Assembly: GCA_003049485.1 (NCBI GenBank)
Contig: PYST01000301.1
Location: 1 to 48,146 of the forward strand
Reading direction: 5' to 3'
Source of the DNA: Ophioceras dolichostomum
Taxonomy: Eukaryota > Ascomycota > Sordariomycetes > Magnaporthales > Ophioceraceae
DNA length: 48,146 bases
Shown: in pieces, positions 22,854 through 33,368 of the stretch
Position numbering within the stretch: position 1 is the stretch's first letter
Layout: every line of letters starts with the position of its first letter
The notes under the pieces: generated by a model
Database searches by the model: none
What the model was told of the DNA's origin: nothing
What the model saw: only the letters and a program-made list of their open reading frames with translations
Program-made: the position numbers and the translations under genes

Positions 22854-25068
22854 ATGAGGTTCTCGAAACACCTTCTGGCCGTAGTGGCAGCGGCGCTGTC
22901 CACGGACTATCATGCCGGTGTCCGACAAGTGGCAGCCCAGGCTGGAGCCAACTCGACGATCCCGACCAATGGGACGCTGGTGCCTATACGGGTCGCTTGC
23001 CCAAAGGAGCGAGACGAATGGATCCGGCCCGCCAGCCGGGGCCTCTCCCCACAGGAGCTCGAGTGGACCAAGGAGCGCAAGAAGGTCGTGTACGAGGCCT
23101 TGGGTAGGTGGCTAACCCCTCTGACCATGGACCTGGGCGAGGACTTCAAAATGGCGGAGTACCTGGAGGACATCTGGTGGGAGGACAAGAACATCCCCAC
23201 CATCGGCTTGGCTATCAGCGGCGGCGGCTGGGCCTCGGCCATCACGGGCATCGGCGCCCTGCGCGCCTTCGATGAGCGCCTCGAGGCCGCCGTGCAGGCG
23301 CACACGGGCGGCATCCTGCAGTCCCTGACCTACATCTCGGGCCTGTCCGGGGGGTCGTGGCCCGTCGTCTCGCTCGCGGTGCAGGATTTTCCGACGATCG
23401 ACGACCTCATCGCCAGCTGGCACACCAACATCAGCCGGCTCGAGAACGTGACCTCGGACACGCGGTATGCGCGCACCCCGGACACCATGTTCGGCCAGGT
23501 CGCTGACAAGGCAGAGGCTGGGTTCAACGTCAGCGTCGCCGAGTTCCTGGGCCAGGCTTTCGCGTGGGAGGCCGCTCCCGGGACGGATGGCGGCACGGAC
23601 TTCACGTTCAGCGAGATCAGGAATAGGTCTAACTTCCTGAGCTGGAACATGCCACTGCCCATTCTCCAGAGCGTGGGCCTCGATGCCGACGATCCCGAGT
23701 ATTGGGGCCTTCAAGCGCCGAAGTTTGATAGCATAAACGTCCGTACTTAGCATTTCTTCTCCTCCCCTCTCTACATAGATACCTACCTAGGCAGCTTTGG
23801 ATGACGCATGTTAACGAAATATTCTGACTCTAAACTTTTTTTCCTCCTTTTAGTGGGAATACACACCCTTCGAGTTCGGCACCTTCGAGGGCCGCAGGGG
23901 CGGCTTCATTCCTATGGAATACCTGGGCACGACCTTCGATAACGGCCATCCGGTCGACAAGAACAACTGCGTGCGCAACTTCGACAAGATCGCCTACGTC
24001 ACCGGCGCCGCCTCCAACGCGTTCAACTTCTGGTACATGGCCCTCGCGTCCAACGGCACGAGCGGCCAGTTCTCCAAGCGTGACGTCGACAAAATCCACC
24101 CGATCCACGTCCACGGTCGGCGCCGCCCTTGGTACACCGGCCCGGCCCATAAGAAGGGTCCTAAGGGTCCCTGGTTTCCGGTCTCGGGGTCATCGTTCGG
24201 GTCGTCCCTGAAGGGCGTCCTCGGCCGCGGCCTGTCCCTGTTGTCCAAGCGCACGCCCAAGTTCAACAACTTCATCGTCGAGCTCGTCTCCGCCTACACC
24301 ATGTACTTCAACCTCTCCCTCCCCGGCCTCGCCTACACGACCGCCCCGAACCCCTTCAAGGGCACCAACTTCACGCAATCAACTCTCTGGGGCCCCGACG
24401 CGCTCGTCACCGTCGACGGCTCCGAGACCCTCAACGCGCTGCCCATCGCCGTCCTCGCCCGGCCAGAACGCCACGCCGACCTGATCATCGCCTGGGATGA
24501 CGCCGAGGACACGCCCCTGCAATGGATGAACGGCACGGACCTCTACGCCTCCTACCGCCAGGCCAAAGCAGCCCGCATCCCCTTCCCCATCGTCCCGCAG
24601 CCGCACACCTTCCTCATGCGTAACTTCACCCGCCGCCCCGTCTTCTTCGGCTGCAACGCCAACCTGACCACCATCCCGAAGCGCGGCCAGGAGTCGCCCA
24701 TCGTGCTCTACCTCGCCAACTCCCCTTACTCGGCCTTCACGAACTACTCCGACTTCCAGACGGCCCTGTCCGAGGGGCAGACGCGCGAGGTGATGGTGAA
24801 CAGCTTCGACCTCGTCACGCAGGCCAACGGCACGCTCGCACAGGAGTGGCCCGCCTGCCTCGCCTGCGCCGTGACGGAGCGCAGCCGCTTCCGCACGGGG
24901 AAGGGCCGGGCCAGGATGTGCGAGGCCTGCTTCCACAAGTGGTGCTGGGACGGGACCGAGGAGGAGGCGCCGCGCGAGGGGATCGACTCGCCCCTTGTGG
25001 CGGACTTCCCCATGAGGCTCCACCCGGAGGAGCTGTGGTCGGTGTGGAAGACGACTCATGATTTTTAG
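22854..25068 (+). CDS. Secreted lysophospholipase (phospholipase B, PLA2_B domain)
   Basis: Exons 22854-23738 and 23854-25068, with intron 23739-23853 (GTCCGT...TTTTAG) in phase 0, give 699 residues. The splice creates the family-typical junction INWEYTPFEFG. An N-terminal signal segment (MRFSKHLLAVVAAAL) and many N-x-S/T sites indicate secretion. The catalytic core shows the oxyanion-type SGGGW at 122-126 and the nucleophile motif GLSGGSW at 163-169 (Ser165). The expected catalytic Asp lies in VDGSE at 482-486 (Asp483); families I know usually read DGG here, so Ser485 is unusual. Typical blocks also present are MEYLGT (316-321), CV.NFD (334-339) and a Cys-rich end (CLAC...CEACFHKWCWDG). The enzyme family removes acyl chains from glycerophospholipids and lysophospholipids. 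A basic, Gly/Pro-rich segment at about 366-435 looks like an insertion and makes the protein longer than the usual 600-650. No clear GPI tail is seen. Confidence 0.95.
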
Positions 25069-26012
25069 TATGAAGAAGAGGGGAAGAAAAAAGAAGAGAA
25101 GGGGGAGGAAAGAAAGGTCACGCACTCCGGTTTCTTGCACGGGCACTAATTAATAAGGCCAAGAAAACGGGGGCGACGGCGTCTTCTACTATTCTAGCTG
25201 GGTCGGGATAGGAGGGAGGGGAAGGGTGGTGCAAAAAGCAAAGATTTTGAGCTTTTTTTTCTTTCTCTCTCTTTTGGCTCCTTAAAGATCCCCTCTCACC
25301 CTGTCTCTTGCACTAGTACTCTGGCTGCTATTGTTGTAAACCCGCACACTCGAGGCTTCGACTGACCTCGTAGAAGTAGTAGCCGCGTTTGTTAGTAGTA
25401 ATAGCATTTTCTTAGGTATCGTATTAAAATTTAATACGCTTGAAGCTTTGCATGTTATTAATGATCTCTTGCGTGCTTGGTTGTGAAATTGTGCAGGGTA
25501 GCAAAGCCAAAAAGAAAAAAAAGGCTTCATATATCTGTTTCCTCTTCTCGCCGTCCGAGCAATGGGCAGTTCGAGGATGGAATGTGACGCTTGTATTATT
25601 GGGTTCACGTCGTTTCCAGCCCAGTGTTCCTAGTAAACTACCTCAGGTAGGATGCCCGTCGTACAGACGGACAGACAGACGGCTAGTACCAACAGGTTGT
25701 AAGGTCCACGACGACCGAGTCCACGAGCAAGCCCTACAACGCAATGCGGCTGTAGTAATTATGTTCCGCACTGCGGTGTACTACTTGCAACCGCAGACAT
25801 CTTCCACAGTAATGCAGTCGTGCCCACGAAAGGCTAAGGAATGCCGATAGTGATTTCCGTACTCCAGTAACTAACACTAGTCTTAGAAGGATCTCAGACG
25901 ATGACCGCCGCGAACAGTTTTTAGGGGGAAGTATGGCAGCGGCCGAAGAGAGGCCAGCCTGCTCACTGTTGACTTGCACTTACATTGAACCTGCCCTCGC
26001 TATTCAAGCAAA
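25069..26012. other. Intergenic between convergent genes, no gene seen
   Basis: This holds the 3' flanks of the lysophospholipase (+) and the F-box gene (-). Poly-purine and poly-T stretches near 25075-25115 and 25245-25275 fit 3' untranslated sequence. No open frame has a recognisable product. Confidence 0.6.
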
Positions 26013-27617
26013 CTACCAGACGCCCAGGGACCGTACGAAGAATCTACTTATTCCACTACCATCCGCCCTCTCAAATGTTGTCGGTGGCATCCGAAAGGTG
26101 TGGTGAAACGCTCCATATTCGCCAATTAACCGTTTCGACGAGGCCTGCTCATCTGTATCTTCAGTCAGACTCCCGAGATACGGTTCGCCCTTGGTCGATA
26201 GGAAGTCTAGGCCGTACTGGCTTAGGGCGTCGGCGTCCCAAACCCTGGTGTGCCGAGACTCGTCCGCGTGGCGAGGCGGGAGTTGTTCGTCGTAGTCACC
26301 TCGAGGTGAAAGGTCTAGATACACAGTCGGCATCTTCGGCTCAAGTCGCGAGAGGCTGAGGCGGGCTAGACTCGTCAGCATGTTCTGTTGCACGAACGCA
26401 AACAGATGGCCCCAGTCGCGGAGACCGGCCGCGAATGAGACGGCCCGGAGGTCGAGTGATCGCAAAGTTCGAGAGTAGTTCGCTAGGATGGCGAGCATGG
26501 GCCAGCGCACCAGCCAGAATCCGCGGAGGCACAAGCTAGAGAGGTCGCGGAAAGGCAACGAGGTCGATGGCTGTTGTTGGCCGTTGTTGAATCGGTTGAC
26601 TTGGAAAAGAGTCGCTAGTAGGGAGCTGTGGAAGGCTCGGATTCGCCCATGAGCGACTAGCTGACCACATCGGGGATAGAACATGCGTAGCTCTAGAGAC
26701 TCGAGGCCTCGCATGAGCCGCAAGAGGCGGCCGAAGGCGATCACCTCAGGGAAAGGCTCCTCGGCGACTGTATCGCCGTCCGGGTTCGTGGGGAGCTGCA
26801 CGGTCTCGCCAACGTCGGGGGGTTCGTAGAAGTGGCCACCGCGCATCACGGCGGGCGGGACCCTCTTCGGGCTGAGGGGCGGGGAGACGCCGATGGAGAA
26901 GCTCTTCAGGCCGGCGAGGATACGAGCAAAATCTTCGTCCTCGGGCGTGTCCAGTGGCATGACCACCTCGTCGATGGGTACGCCGCACCTCGGCGAATTG
27001 GCGGCAAGGATGGAGAGGTCGACTAGGCGCTGCAAGTCCGCGTGGGCGATCGCCGATGTCAAGACGTGGTAGGCCTGGATGGCAGGAGACCAGTAGCGCA
27101 TTTTACTCGTATTGGCCCCGACCGACGAAGAAGCCTGCGAGATGGCGGCTTCTGTAGGGCTCTTCCTCTTCCTCCTTATCGGGGGGAGATGAGCGGGGAC
27201 CGGGAGGTTGGCAGCTTCCAAGCTGCTAGCCAAATTGCTTTCGAGGGAGATGGACGACAAGTTGCTAAAGCCACGAAGAGCTTTTGCCAACAGATCTCGC
27301 ATCGCCACGCCCGTGAGGGGAGGGCCGGAGGGAGCGCTGATGCTTCTGTCATCAGAGGGGACAAAGGTGACGCGGAGGCTCCGGACAAGGCCGCCGAACT
27401 CGGGCCTCGCCGCGAGGGCGCAGAGGCGATCTATGCTCGGCTGCGAGAGCGCCACGGTCTGGTCGCGAAAGTACCGCAGGAACTCGACTCGAAACAATTC
27501 CTGGGCCCTCCTGGAAACCAGCCTGATGGCGCAGAGCGACTCGAGGTCGAGCTCAGCTCCCACGAGGTGTTCGAGCTCGCGCGGGAGGGCAAGGAGATTT
27601 CCCACGAAATCCGGCAT
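26013..27617 (-). CDS. F-box-like protein with leucine-rich C-terminal region
   Basis: A single uninterrupted frame of 534 residues on the minus strand. The frame stays open for 143 codons upstream to 28046, but that extension is low-complexity, reaches into the TIR element at 28029-28402, and lacks homology I can see. I therefore place the start at 27617, where MPDFVGNLLALPREL leads straight into an F-box-like segment (about 8-50, with LPREL, LxxLCAIRLVSRRAQ). After this come spaced leucine-rich segments (for example around 70-105, 195-215, 285-310, 340-400) of the degenerate LRR type common in fungal F-box proteins. Such proteins usually link substrates to SCF ubiquitin ligases through Skp1. 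The substrate cannot be predicted. Fungal genomes carry many fast-evolving paralogs of this kind, so no orthology is claimed. Confidence 0.8.
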   Translation of the reverse strand: MPDFVGNLLALPRELEHLVGAELDLESLCAIRLVSRRAQELFRVEFLRYFRDQTVALSQPSIDRLCALAARPEFGGLVRSLRVTFVPSDDRSISAPSGPPLTGVAMRDLLAKALRGFSNLSSISLESNLASSLEAANLPVPAHLPPIRRKRKSPTEAAISQASSSVGANTSKMRYWSPAIQAYHVLTSAIAHADLQRLVDLSILAANSPRCGVPIDEVVMPLDTPEDEDFARILAGLKSFSIGVSPPLSPKRVPPAVMRGGHFYEPPDVGETVQLPTNPDGDTVAEEPFPEVIAFGRLLRLMRGLESLELRMFYPRCGQLVAHGRIRAFHSSLLATLFQVNRFNNGQQQPSTSLPFRDLSSLCLRGFWLVRWPMLAILANYSRTLRSLDLRAVSFAAGLRDWGHLFAFVQQNMLTSLARLSLSRLEPKMPTVYLDLSPRGDYDEQLPPRHADESRHTRVWDADALSQYGLDFLSTKGEPYLGSLTEDTDEQASSKRLIGEYGAFHHTFRMPPTTFERADGSGISRFFVRSLGVW

Positions 27618-28028
27618 CGTGTCCCTTTTGGGCTTGAGAGAGGACAGGACGGGGGGTGGGGGCTGAACGAGCCCTCTACCTCGCGGGTTGGAGGATGAGG
27701 GCAAGAGCAGAAAAGCGGCGCGACCCCGATTGCCTCTCACTGGACGGCGGTGTCCAATTTGGTTCAACGGCGAATGACAGGATCGTGAGATGGGAAGGAA
27801 AAGAAGCAGGCGAACAGAATGGGATTTAACGGAATGAAGGGATGGAAAGAAATCAGGGGTGGGCGAAAGGAGAGAATAACTGGGCGACGACAGGCGGGCG
27901 AGATATGCATGTGACAACTTGCAACCAACTGCAGCATGCCGCTGCGGCTGGATGTGATGAACGGTCAGCTTCATGCAGGGATTCGACCACGATAAGGGAC
28001 TGATGTCTCTCGCCCCGCCATCCCGGAT

Positions 28029-28402
28029 GAGGGCTGTTATTTGCATCCCCCCCCCTCTTGGCCCTTTTCAGCAATCCGCCCACTACAAATTCTGGCCCGT
28101 GCACGCCGCCAAACTACACCAAATTCCGACTTTTTAACAATTGCAAACAACTTTTCCAAATCGCCCGCCAATTTAGCATTGCAAAGCTGAAAGCAAATAA
28201 AGCGATTCCGGCGTCGGGTTAGCGGTTAGGTATTAGGGTTAATAATTAGATGTTAGGGTTGTATTATTGTTTTGCGTTAAGTTGGTGAGAGGCACTTGGC
28301 TGCGAGCGAATTGTACATGTTGTCGTGTTAGTGGGTGGATCGCCGAAAAGGGCTAAGAGGGATGCAAATAAGGGACATGGGGGGATGCAAATAACAGCCC
28401 TC
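28029..28402. mobile_element. MITE-like element with terminal inverted repeats
   Basis: The outer 24 bases at 28029-28052 (GAGGGCTGTTATTTGCATCC plus four C) are a perfect inverted copy of 28379-28402. Homology continues inward for about 37 more bases (28053-28086 against roughly 28362-28326), with four mismatches that I read as all G/A transitions. The right arm carries an extra 23-bp step in which GGGATGCAAATAA occurs twice (28359 and 28382). The interior is AT-richer, has no coding capacity and contains TTAGGG-like hexamers at 28217-28260. Size and structure fit a non-autonomous DNA transposon. The TTATTTGCATCC-type end resembles ends of fungal Tc1/mariner-like elements, but I found no clear target-site duplication, so the superfamily is open. 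It lies about 410 bp upstream of the F-box gene start and 570 bp before the SPATA20-like gene. Confidence 0.8.
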
Positions 28403-28971
28403 TTCTGATTCAGGCTGGCGCGAATATCATCGACTCGAAAAGAACTTTCTCGACCCAAAAGACCAAAGACCGAACGAAGTCTCTTGAAGCATAGGACATC
28501 TAGCCCCGCGCTAGTGCCGACTCCTCTCTGAGTAACAGAGTGGCGAGTCTTACAAAGGAGTCATGCCAGTTCGAGAAATAGCCAGCCCGGCCCGCTCGCC
28601 TTGAGGTAGAGTGCAAGGAATCACAGTGGGGTAGCTGCTCAGCTGTATTAGTTCCGCCGGTTCAGAGTCCCGACCGTCTAGCCGTTGAACACGCTCGGCC
28701 TTGAAGCTTCCAGATCATTTCTTCCTCCCCCACCTCAACTAAGAAGAGCAGCGCTGCCGATCAACAAAACACAGAAGACAGCACTGCAAATTTTCTTTAG
28801 CGGCACTCTTTTTCCCTGCTAGTCTGTTTTCTCTTGAGTATAGGCGACACGATTAAGCAGAAGAAGCGGAAGACTCGACTGCAATCTGCCCACTTCTCGC
28901 GCCGAGTCGCTATCAGCAGCTTCCCCGCACCGAGAACACCGAGCAGCCTGGCTCGGCTTTCGTCACAAAAG

Positions 28972-31900
28972 ATGATGTCCGCTCAGTTACAGCAACAGGC
29001 GGCCGCAGCAGCAGCCCAGCAGGTCCAAAGCGACGGCAGCGCTGCTTCTGCTACTACGGCCGCTTCATCACAACAACGCGACAGCCTAGGGGCCGGACAC
29101 GCCGGCGCAGACCAGCTACAGCAATCCGCGATTACGCCGACGACCGCCCCGGCAGCCTCCTCGATGCGGAATCGGGCGGGCGATAGCAGCAGTCCATACA
29201 TCCTCGCGCACAAGGACACACCCGTCAACTGGCAGCTGCTAGACGACGATGCCGTCGAGCTCGCGAGGAGGGAGAACAAGCTTATCTTCATGAACATCGG
29301 CTTCAAAGCCTGCCACTGTACGCAACGTCACCACAGCCGTTTCCCCCTTTGATTTCTCTGTGTAACTCGGTCGTTTTTCGCTCACCACTTTTACTAATAC
29401 ACGCAAACGAAACCTACAACATAACAAAACAGACTGCCGCCTCACAACGCAAGACTCCTTCTCCAATCCTTCCGTAGCGTCGCTGCTCAACTCAGCCTTC
29501 GTGCCCATCATCGTCGACCGCGAGGAGAGGCCAGACGTGGACTCCATATACATGAACTACATCCAGGCGGTCAACAGCGCCGGCGGTTGGCCCTTGAATG
29601 TGTTCCTAACGCCGCAGCTCGAGCCCGTTTTCGGCGGCACATACTGGCCCGGTCCTTCAGGGGGAGGAACGGGAGGGGGAGGGGCACGGGGTAGCGGCGT
29701 CCGTCGGCGCGATAGCGACGGCGCAACAACGGCCGGCCGGGAACAAGCACAAACCCAAAACGCCGAGCACGGCTCGCGGGGAGGAGAACGACGACATCAC
29801 AGTGGCGGCGCCGGCGGCCATAGCCATGGCCATAGCCATGAAGATGAAGGCAGCGGCGACGACGAAGACAGGCTGGACTTCTTGGTCATCCTGCGCAAGC
29901 TGCAGAAGATCTGGGCCGAGCAGGAGGCCAAGTGCCGCAGGGAGGCGAAGGAGATCGTGATCCAGCTGCGCGAGTTCGCCGCGGAGGGCACGCTCGGCAC
30001 GAGGCAGCCTGCTACTACAGTCGCCGCGCCGACGCCCGCCATGTCGGCGTCAACCGTGTATGACGTCTCCGGGGTCACCAATAGTGTGGGTGCTCTTAGG
30101 GTAGACGACAGCACGCGCGGTAGCTCGACGCAGGAACAACCGGCAGCAGGAGCAGCTGTAGAAGCAGCAACCGTTCCTGTCTCCGCGCCATACACAAGTG
30201 CGACCGCACCACCACCAGGGCCACCAGAATCGCACATCATCGCCATAGCGCCCGGCGACGCCCTCGCTGCCGCCGAGCCAGCAGCCACCACCGCAGCAAC
30301 AGCCTCAGCAGCAGCGGCGGCGGCGGCGGCGGCGGCGGCGGACCTCGACGTCGACCTCGACCAGCTAGAGGAAGCCTACACGCACATCGCCAAGACGTTC
30401 GACCCCATCAACGGCGGCTTCAACCTCGCGCCCAAGTTCCCCACGCCGTCCAAGCTGTCCTTCCTGCTGCGCCTGGCCAAGTTCCCAGCCGCGGTCGCCG
30501 ACGTAGTGGGCCACGACGAGGTGAGGCACGCCGCCCACATGGCGCTGCTGACGCTGAGGAGGATGAGGGACGGCGGGTTAAGGGACCACGTGGGGCTCGG
30601 CGGGAGCTTCGCGAGGTACAGCGCCACGGACGACTGGAGCGTGCCGCACTTTGAGCGGATGGTTGTTGATAACGCGCTGCTTTTGGGGCTGTATCTTGAT
30701 GCGTGGCTTACCGCTGCTGGGTCGGTGTCGGGGTCATCCGGTCGGCCTGGTGCTGGTTCAGGCGATGATGCGCATGTGGGTGCGTATGTGGATGCGAGTG
30801 GGAGCGGCCCGAAGCTTGATGTGGAGAGGGACGAGTTCGCGGACGTGGTGCTCGAGCTGGCGGGGTACCTGTCCTCGGCGCCGATCCGGACGGCAGACGG
30901 CCTGTTCGCCACGAGCGAGGCGTCGGATTCGTTCTACGGCAAGGCCGACTCCCACATGCGCGAGGGGGGCTACTACCTGTGGACGAGGCGGGAGTTTGAC
31001 GCCGTTGTTTCCGGCGGGGGAGGAGGTGGCAGTGGCGACGAGCAGCTCGCGCACCTGGCAGCCGCGCACTGGGACGTCAGGGAGGACGGCAACGTCGACC
31101 GCGATCTGGACCCGCATGACGAGTTCATCAACCAGAACGTGCTCCGCATCGTCAAGGACGCGGCGGAGCTCAGCGCCGCGTTCGGGATACCCGCGGCCGA
31201 GGTGCAGAGGATGTTGGCTACGGCGAATGGCCGGCTGCGCGCCAGGAGGGAGAAGGAGCGCGTGAGGCCCGAGGTGGACGACCAGGCGGTCGCGAGCTGT
31301 AACGGGATGGTCATCTCGGCGCTGGCGAGGACGGGCGCGGCTCTGAGGGAGTCTGGTAGCAGTGCGGCGGCTGCGGAGAAGGGGGTGGAGTTTGTGAGGA
31401 TCGCGGGTGAGGCGGCGAAGAAGATCAAGGAGGGCATGTGGGAGCCTGATGGGAAGGGTTTGTACAGGACTTTTAGACGGGGGAGGAGGGGCGAGACGCC
31501 TGCGTTTGCGGAGGATTATGCGTTTTTGATTGAGGGGCTGCTGGATTTGTATGAGGCCACTGGGGAGGATGCGCATTTGAGGTGGGCTGATGAATTGCAA
31601 AGTGAGTTTTTGGTCTTCTTTTCTTTTTCTTTTGTCGTCACTCTACCCTCCCGCTCCCCAACGGCACTTTTTACTTTACGGACGGAAGTCTTCGAACTAA
31701 CTGGAACCCGCCTGTCCTCTCTCTCCTTACAGGGAAACAAATCGACCTGTTCTACGACCACATCAACCCCACACCACCCGAGACCGAAACCCCCACCTCC
31801 GGGCCCCCGCTCGGCCAGATCCACTCATCCCGAAGCGGCGGCTTCTACACGACGACCGCGACCGCCCCGCACGCGATTCTACGTCTGAAGGACGGCATGG

Positions 31901-32241
31901 ACACGTCCCAGCCCTCGACCAACTCGATTTCAGCCTCGAACCTTTTCCGCCTGGGCCTCCTCCTGCCGAGGAGCGACTCCTTCTCCTCCCTTTGCGACGC
32001 CCTCGCGCGAGAGACCATTCGCGCCTTCGAGGTCGAGATGCTGCAGTACCCCTGGCTGTTCACAGGCCTGCTCTCATCTGTGGTTACGGCGCGTCTGGGC
32101 GGGGGGGAGGTCACGACCGTCGAGCTCGGCGACGATGATGTCAAGGCGAGGGCGATGATGAGGCGGTTTTGTACTGCACCCAGGGCGGCGCTCAGGGGTC
32201 TGGTTTGGTCGAAGGGCTCGGCTTTGGGGGGACGGAACTGA
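28972..32241 (+). CDS. SPATA20/DUF255 thioredoxin-fold protein (YyaL family)
   Basis: Exons 28972-29317, 29433-31601 and 31733-32241, with introns 29318-29432 and 31602-31732 (GTACGC...CAG and GTGAGT...CAG), give 1007 residues. The start at the first ATG of an ATGATG pair follows a non-ATG in-frame stretch. After a Gln/Ala-rich N-terminus, the thioredoxin-like domain (about 80-190) has the redox motif CHYC at 114-117, split by intron 1 within the Tyr codon, then VDREERPD at 143-150 and GGWPLNVFLTP. A long insertion follows, with a His-rich GHSHGHSHEDE (about 244-254) and poly-Ala tracts. The (alpha/alpha)6-barrel part restarts near the AYTHIAKTFDPINGGF segment and contains DHVGLGGSFARYSATDDWSVPHFERM, the block typical of the family. 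The family occurs from bacteria to human; its biochemical role is not settled. The insertions make it longer than the roughly 700-800 residues I expect. Confidence 0.95.
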
Positions 32242-33368
32242 GGGGTTTGGTGCTGAGGTTGTAGGGTTGGGGGCGTAGGTAAGGTAGGCGTTCAGGTATC
32301 TCTGGGTTAGATTTCGCCCAGCATTTCTTCTATGCTTCATGCCTCTCTATTCCAGGTAGACTTGTTGATATCTAGATTGCCTTCTCCCTGTTCTTCCTTT
32401 TGTCTCTCCCTATGTATTCCGCTGAAGGCTCCGATCTAAGGCTGAACTTTTATAGAAAGGCGGAGGAGACTTCAATGCAGCCAGACCAACCTCACAATAC
32501 CGCGTTGCATCCCCTCCCTGACGTGAACCTGGAAGAGAGTAGCAAAAGGGCAAGGTGTTGGCAGTCACCGATCTATTGATCGGTCTCCCATCTTCCATGG
32601 CCCTCAGTCGTCCGTCTGCTCCAGCACACCACCACAAAGACCAAAATTTGCTGCGAAACTCGGGGTATGACAGAACAGGCGAAGTTATCGAAAGTAAAGA
32701 AACCAAAAATACACAGTAGCACCAGGCATTCGTTGGCAGCTAGGTATCTACTACCTGGAAAGCACCCTGATCTGGCCTCCACACCACCCGTGACCGGAGA
32801 GATCGCTCCAGCTCGGCCCTGGTTGGTTCAGCCTCCCTCGGTCAACAACCAACACTCACCCCAAAAGGGGGCTCGTTGCCGGTCTCCTGGCCCTCTGAGG
32901 TCTGGTAAGCATGCCGTGTCACCTTGCGACTGGCCCGAAAAATGGCCGGCGCCATCACCGACACACACAAGAGCCAACCCCCTTGTAACTGGGCTTCTGG
33001 ACGAATATGCACCTTTTCGGAACTGCATATGTTTATCAAAGAGGGACATAGTTAGTTTGCTACGATGATCGACGGCGACCAGATGGTGCGGCCGTGCGGC
33101 CGTGCGGCCGTGAGGCCGTGAGCCAACGTAGGTGCAGTGTCGCCCCGAGACGCTGTTCTTTCTCGCGGCCTCAGCCCGGACCGCAAATCAGATTGGCTAG
33201 GTGCTCAGGTAGGTGACGATGTAGTGAAGACTGAATATATAACTGTGTACGGGAGCTCCCACCCTCCGGCAGATATCTCTTTGTCGAGTTCTGTCTTCTT
33301 ACCTAAGTGCCGAGCCAGTCCAGCTCTCTATCGGCTTTAAATGGTATATACAATAGCGGTCACGAACC
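32242..33368. other. Intergenic, no gene seen
   Basis: The interval contains the 3' flank of the SPATA20-like gene and the promoter of the repeat-rich hypothetical gene. An ATG frame at 32667-33068 (133 codons) has no recognisable feature. A small 9-bp tandem repeat lies at 33087-33121. Confidence 0.55.
33087..33121 (+). repeat. 9-bp GTGCGGCCG tandem repeat
   Basis: Four head-to-tail copies of a nine-base GTGCGGCCG unit, the last with GTGAGGCCG, lie in intergenic sequence about 250 bases upstream of the hypothetical gene at 33369. Confidence 0.85.

Noticed and set aside
27618..28046. 143-codon N-terminal extension of the F-box frame
   Set aside because: The extension is low-complexity, begins inside the TIR element, and the F-box-like domain starts only a few residues after the internal ATG at 27617.
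32667..33068. 133-codon ATG frame between the SPATA20-like and repeat-rich genes
   Set aside because: No recognisable features, mixed codon use and no leader. It is probably chance.
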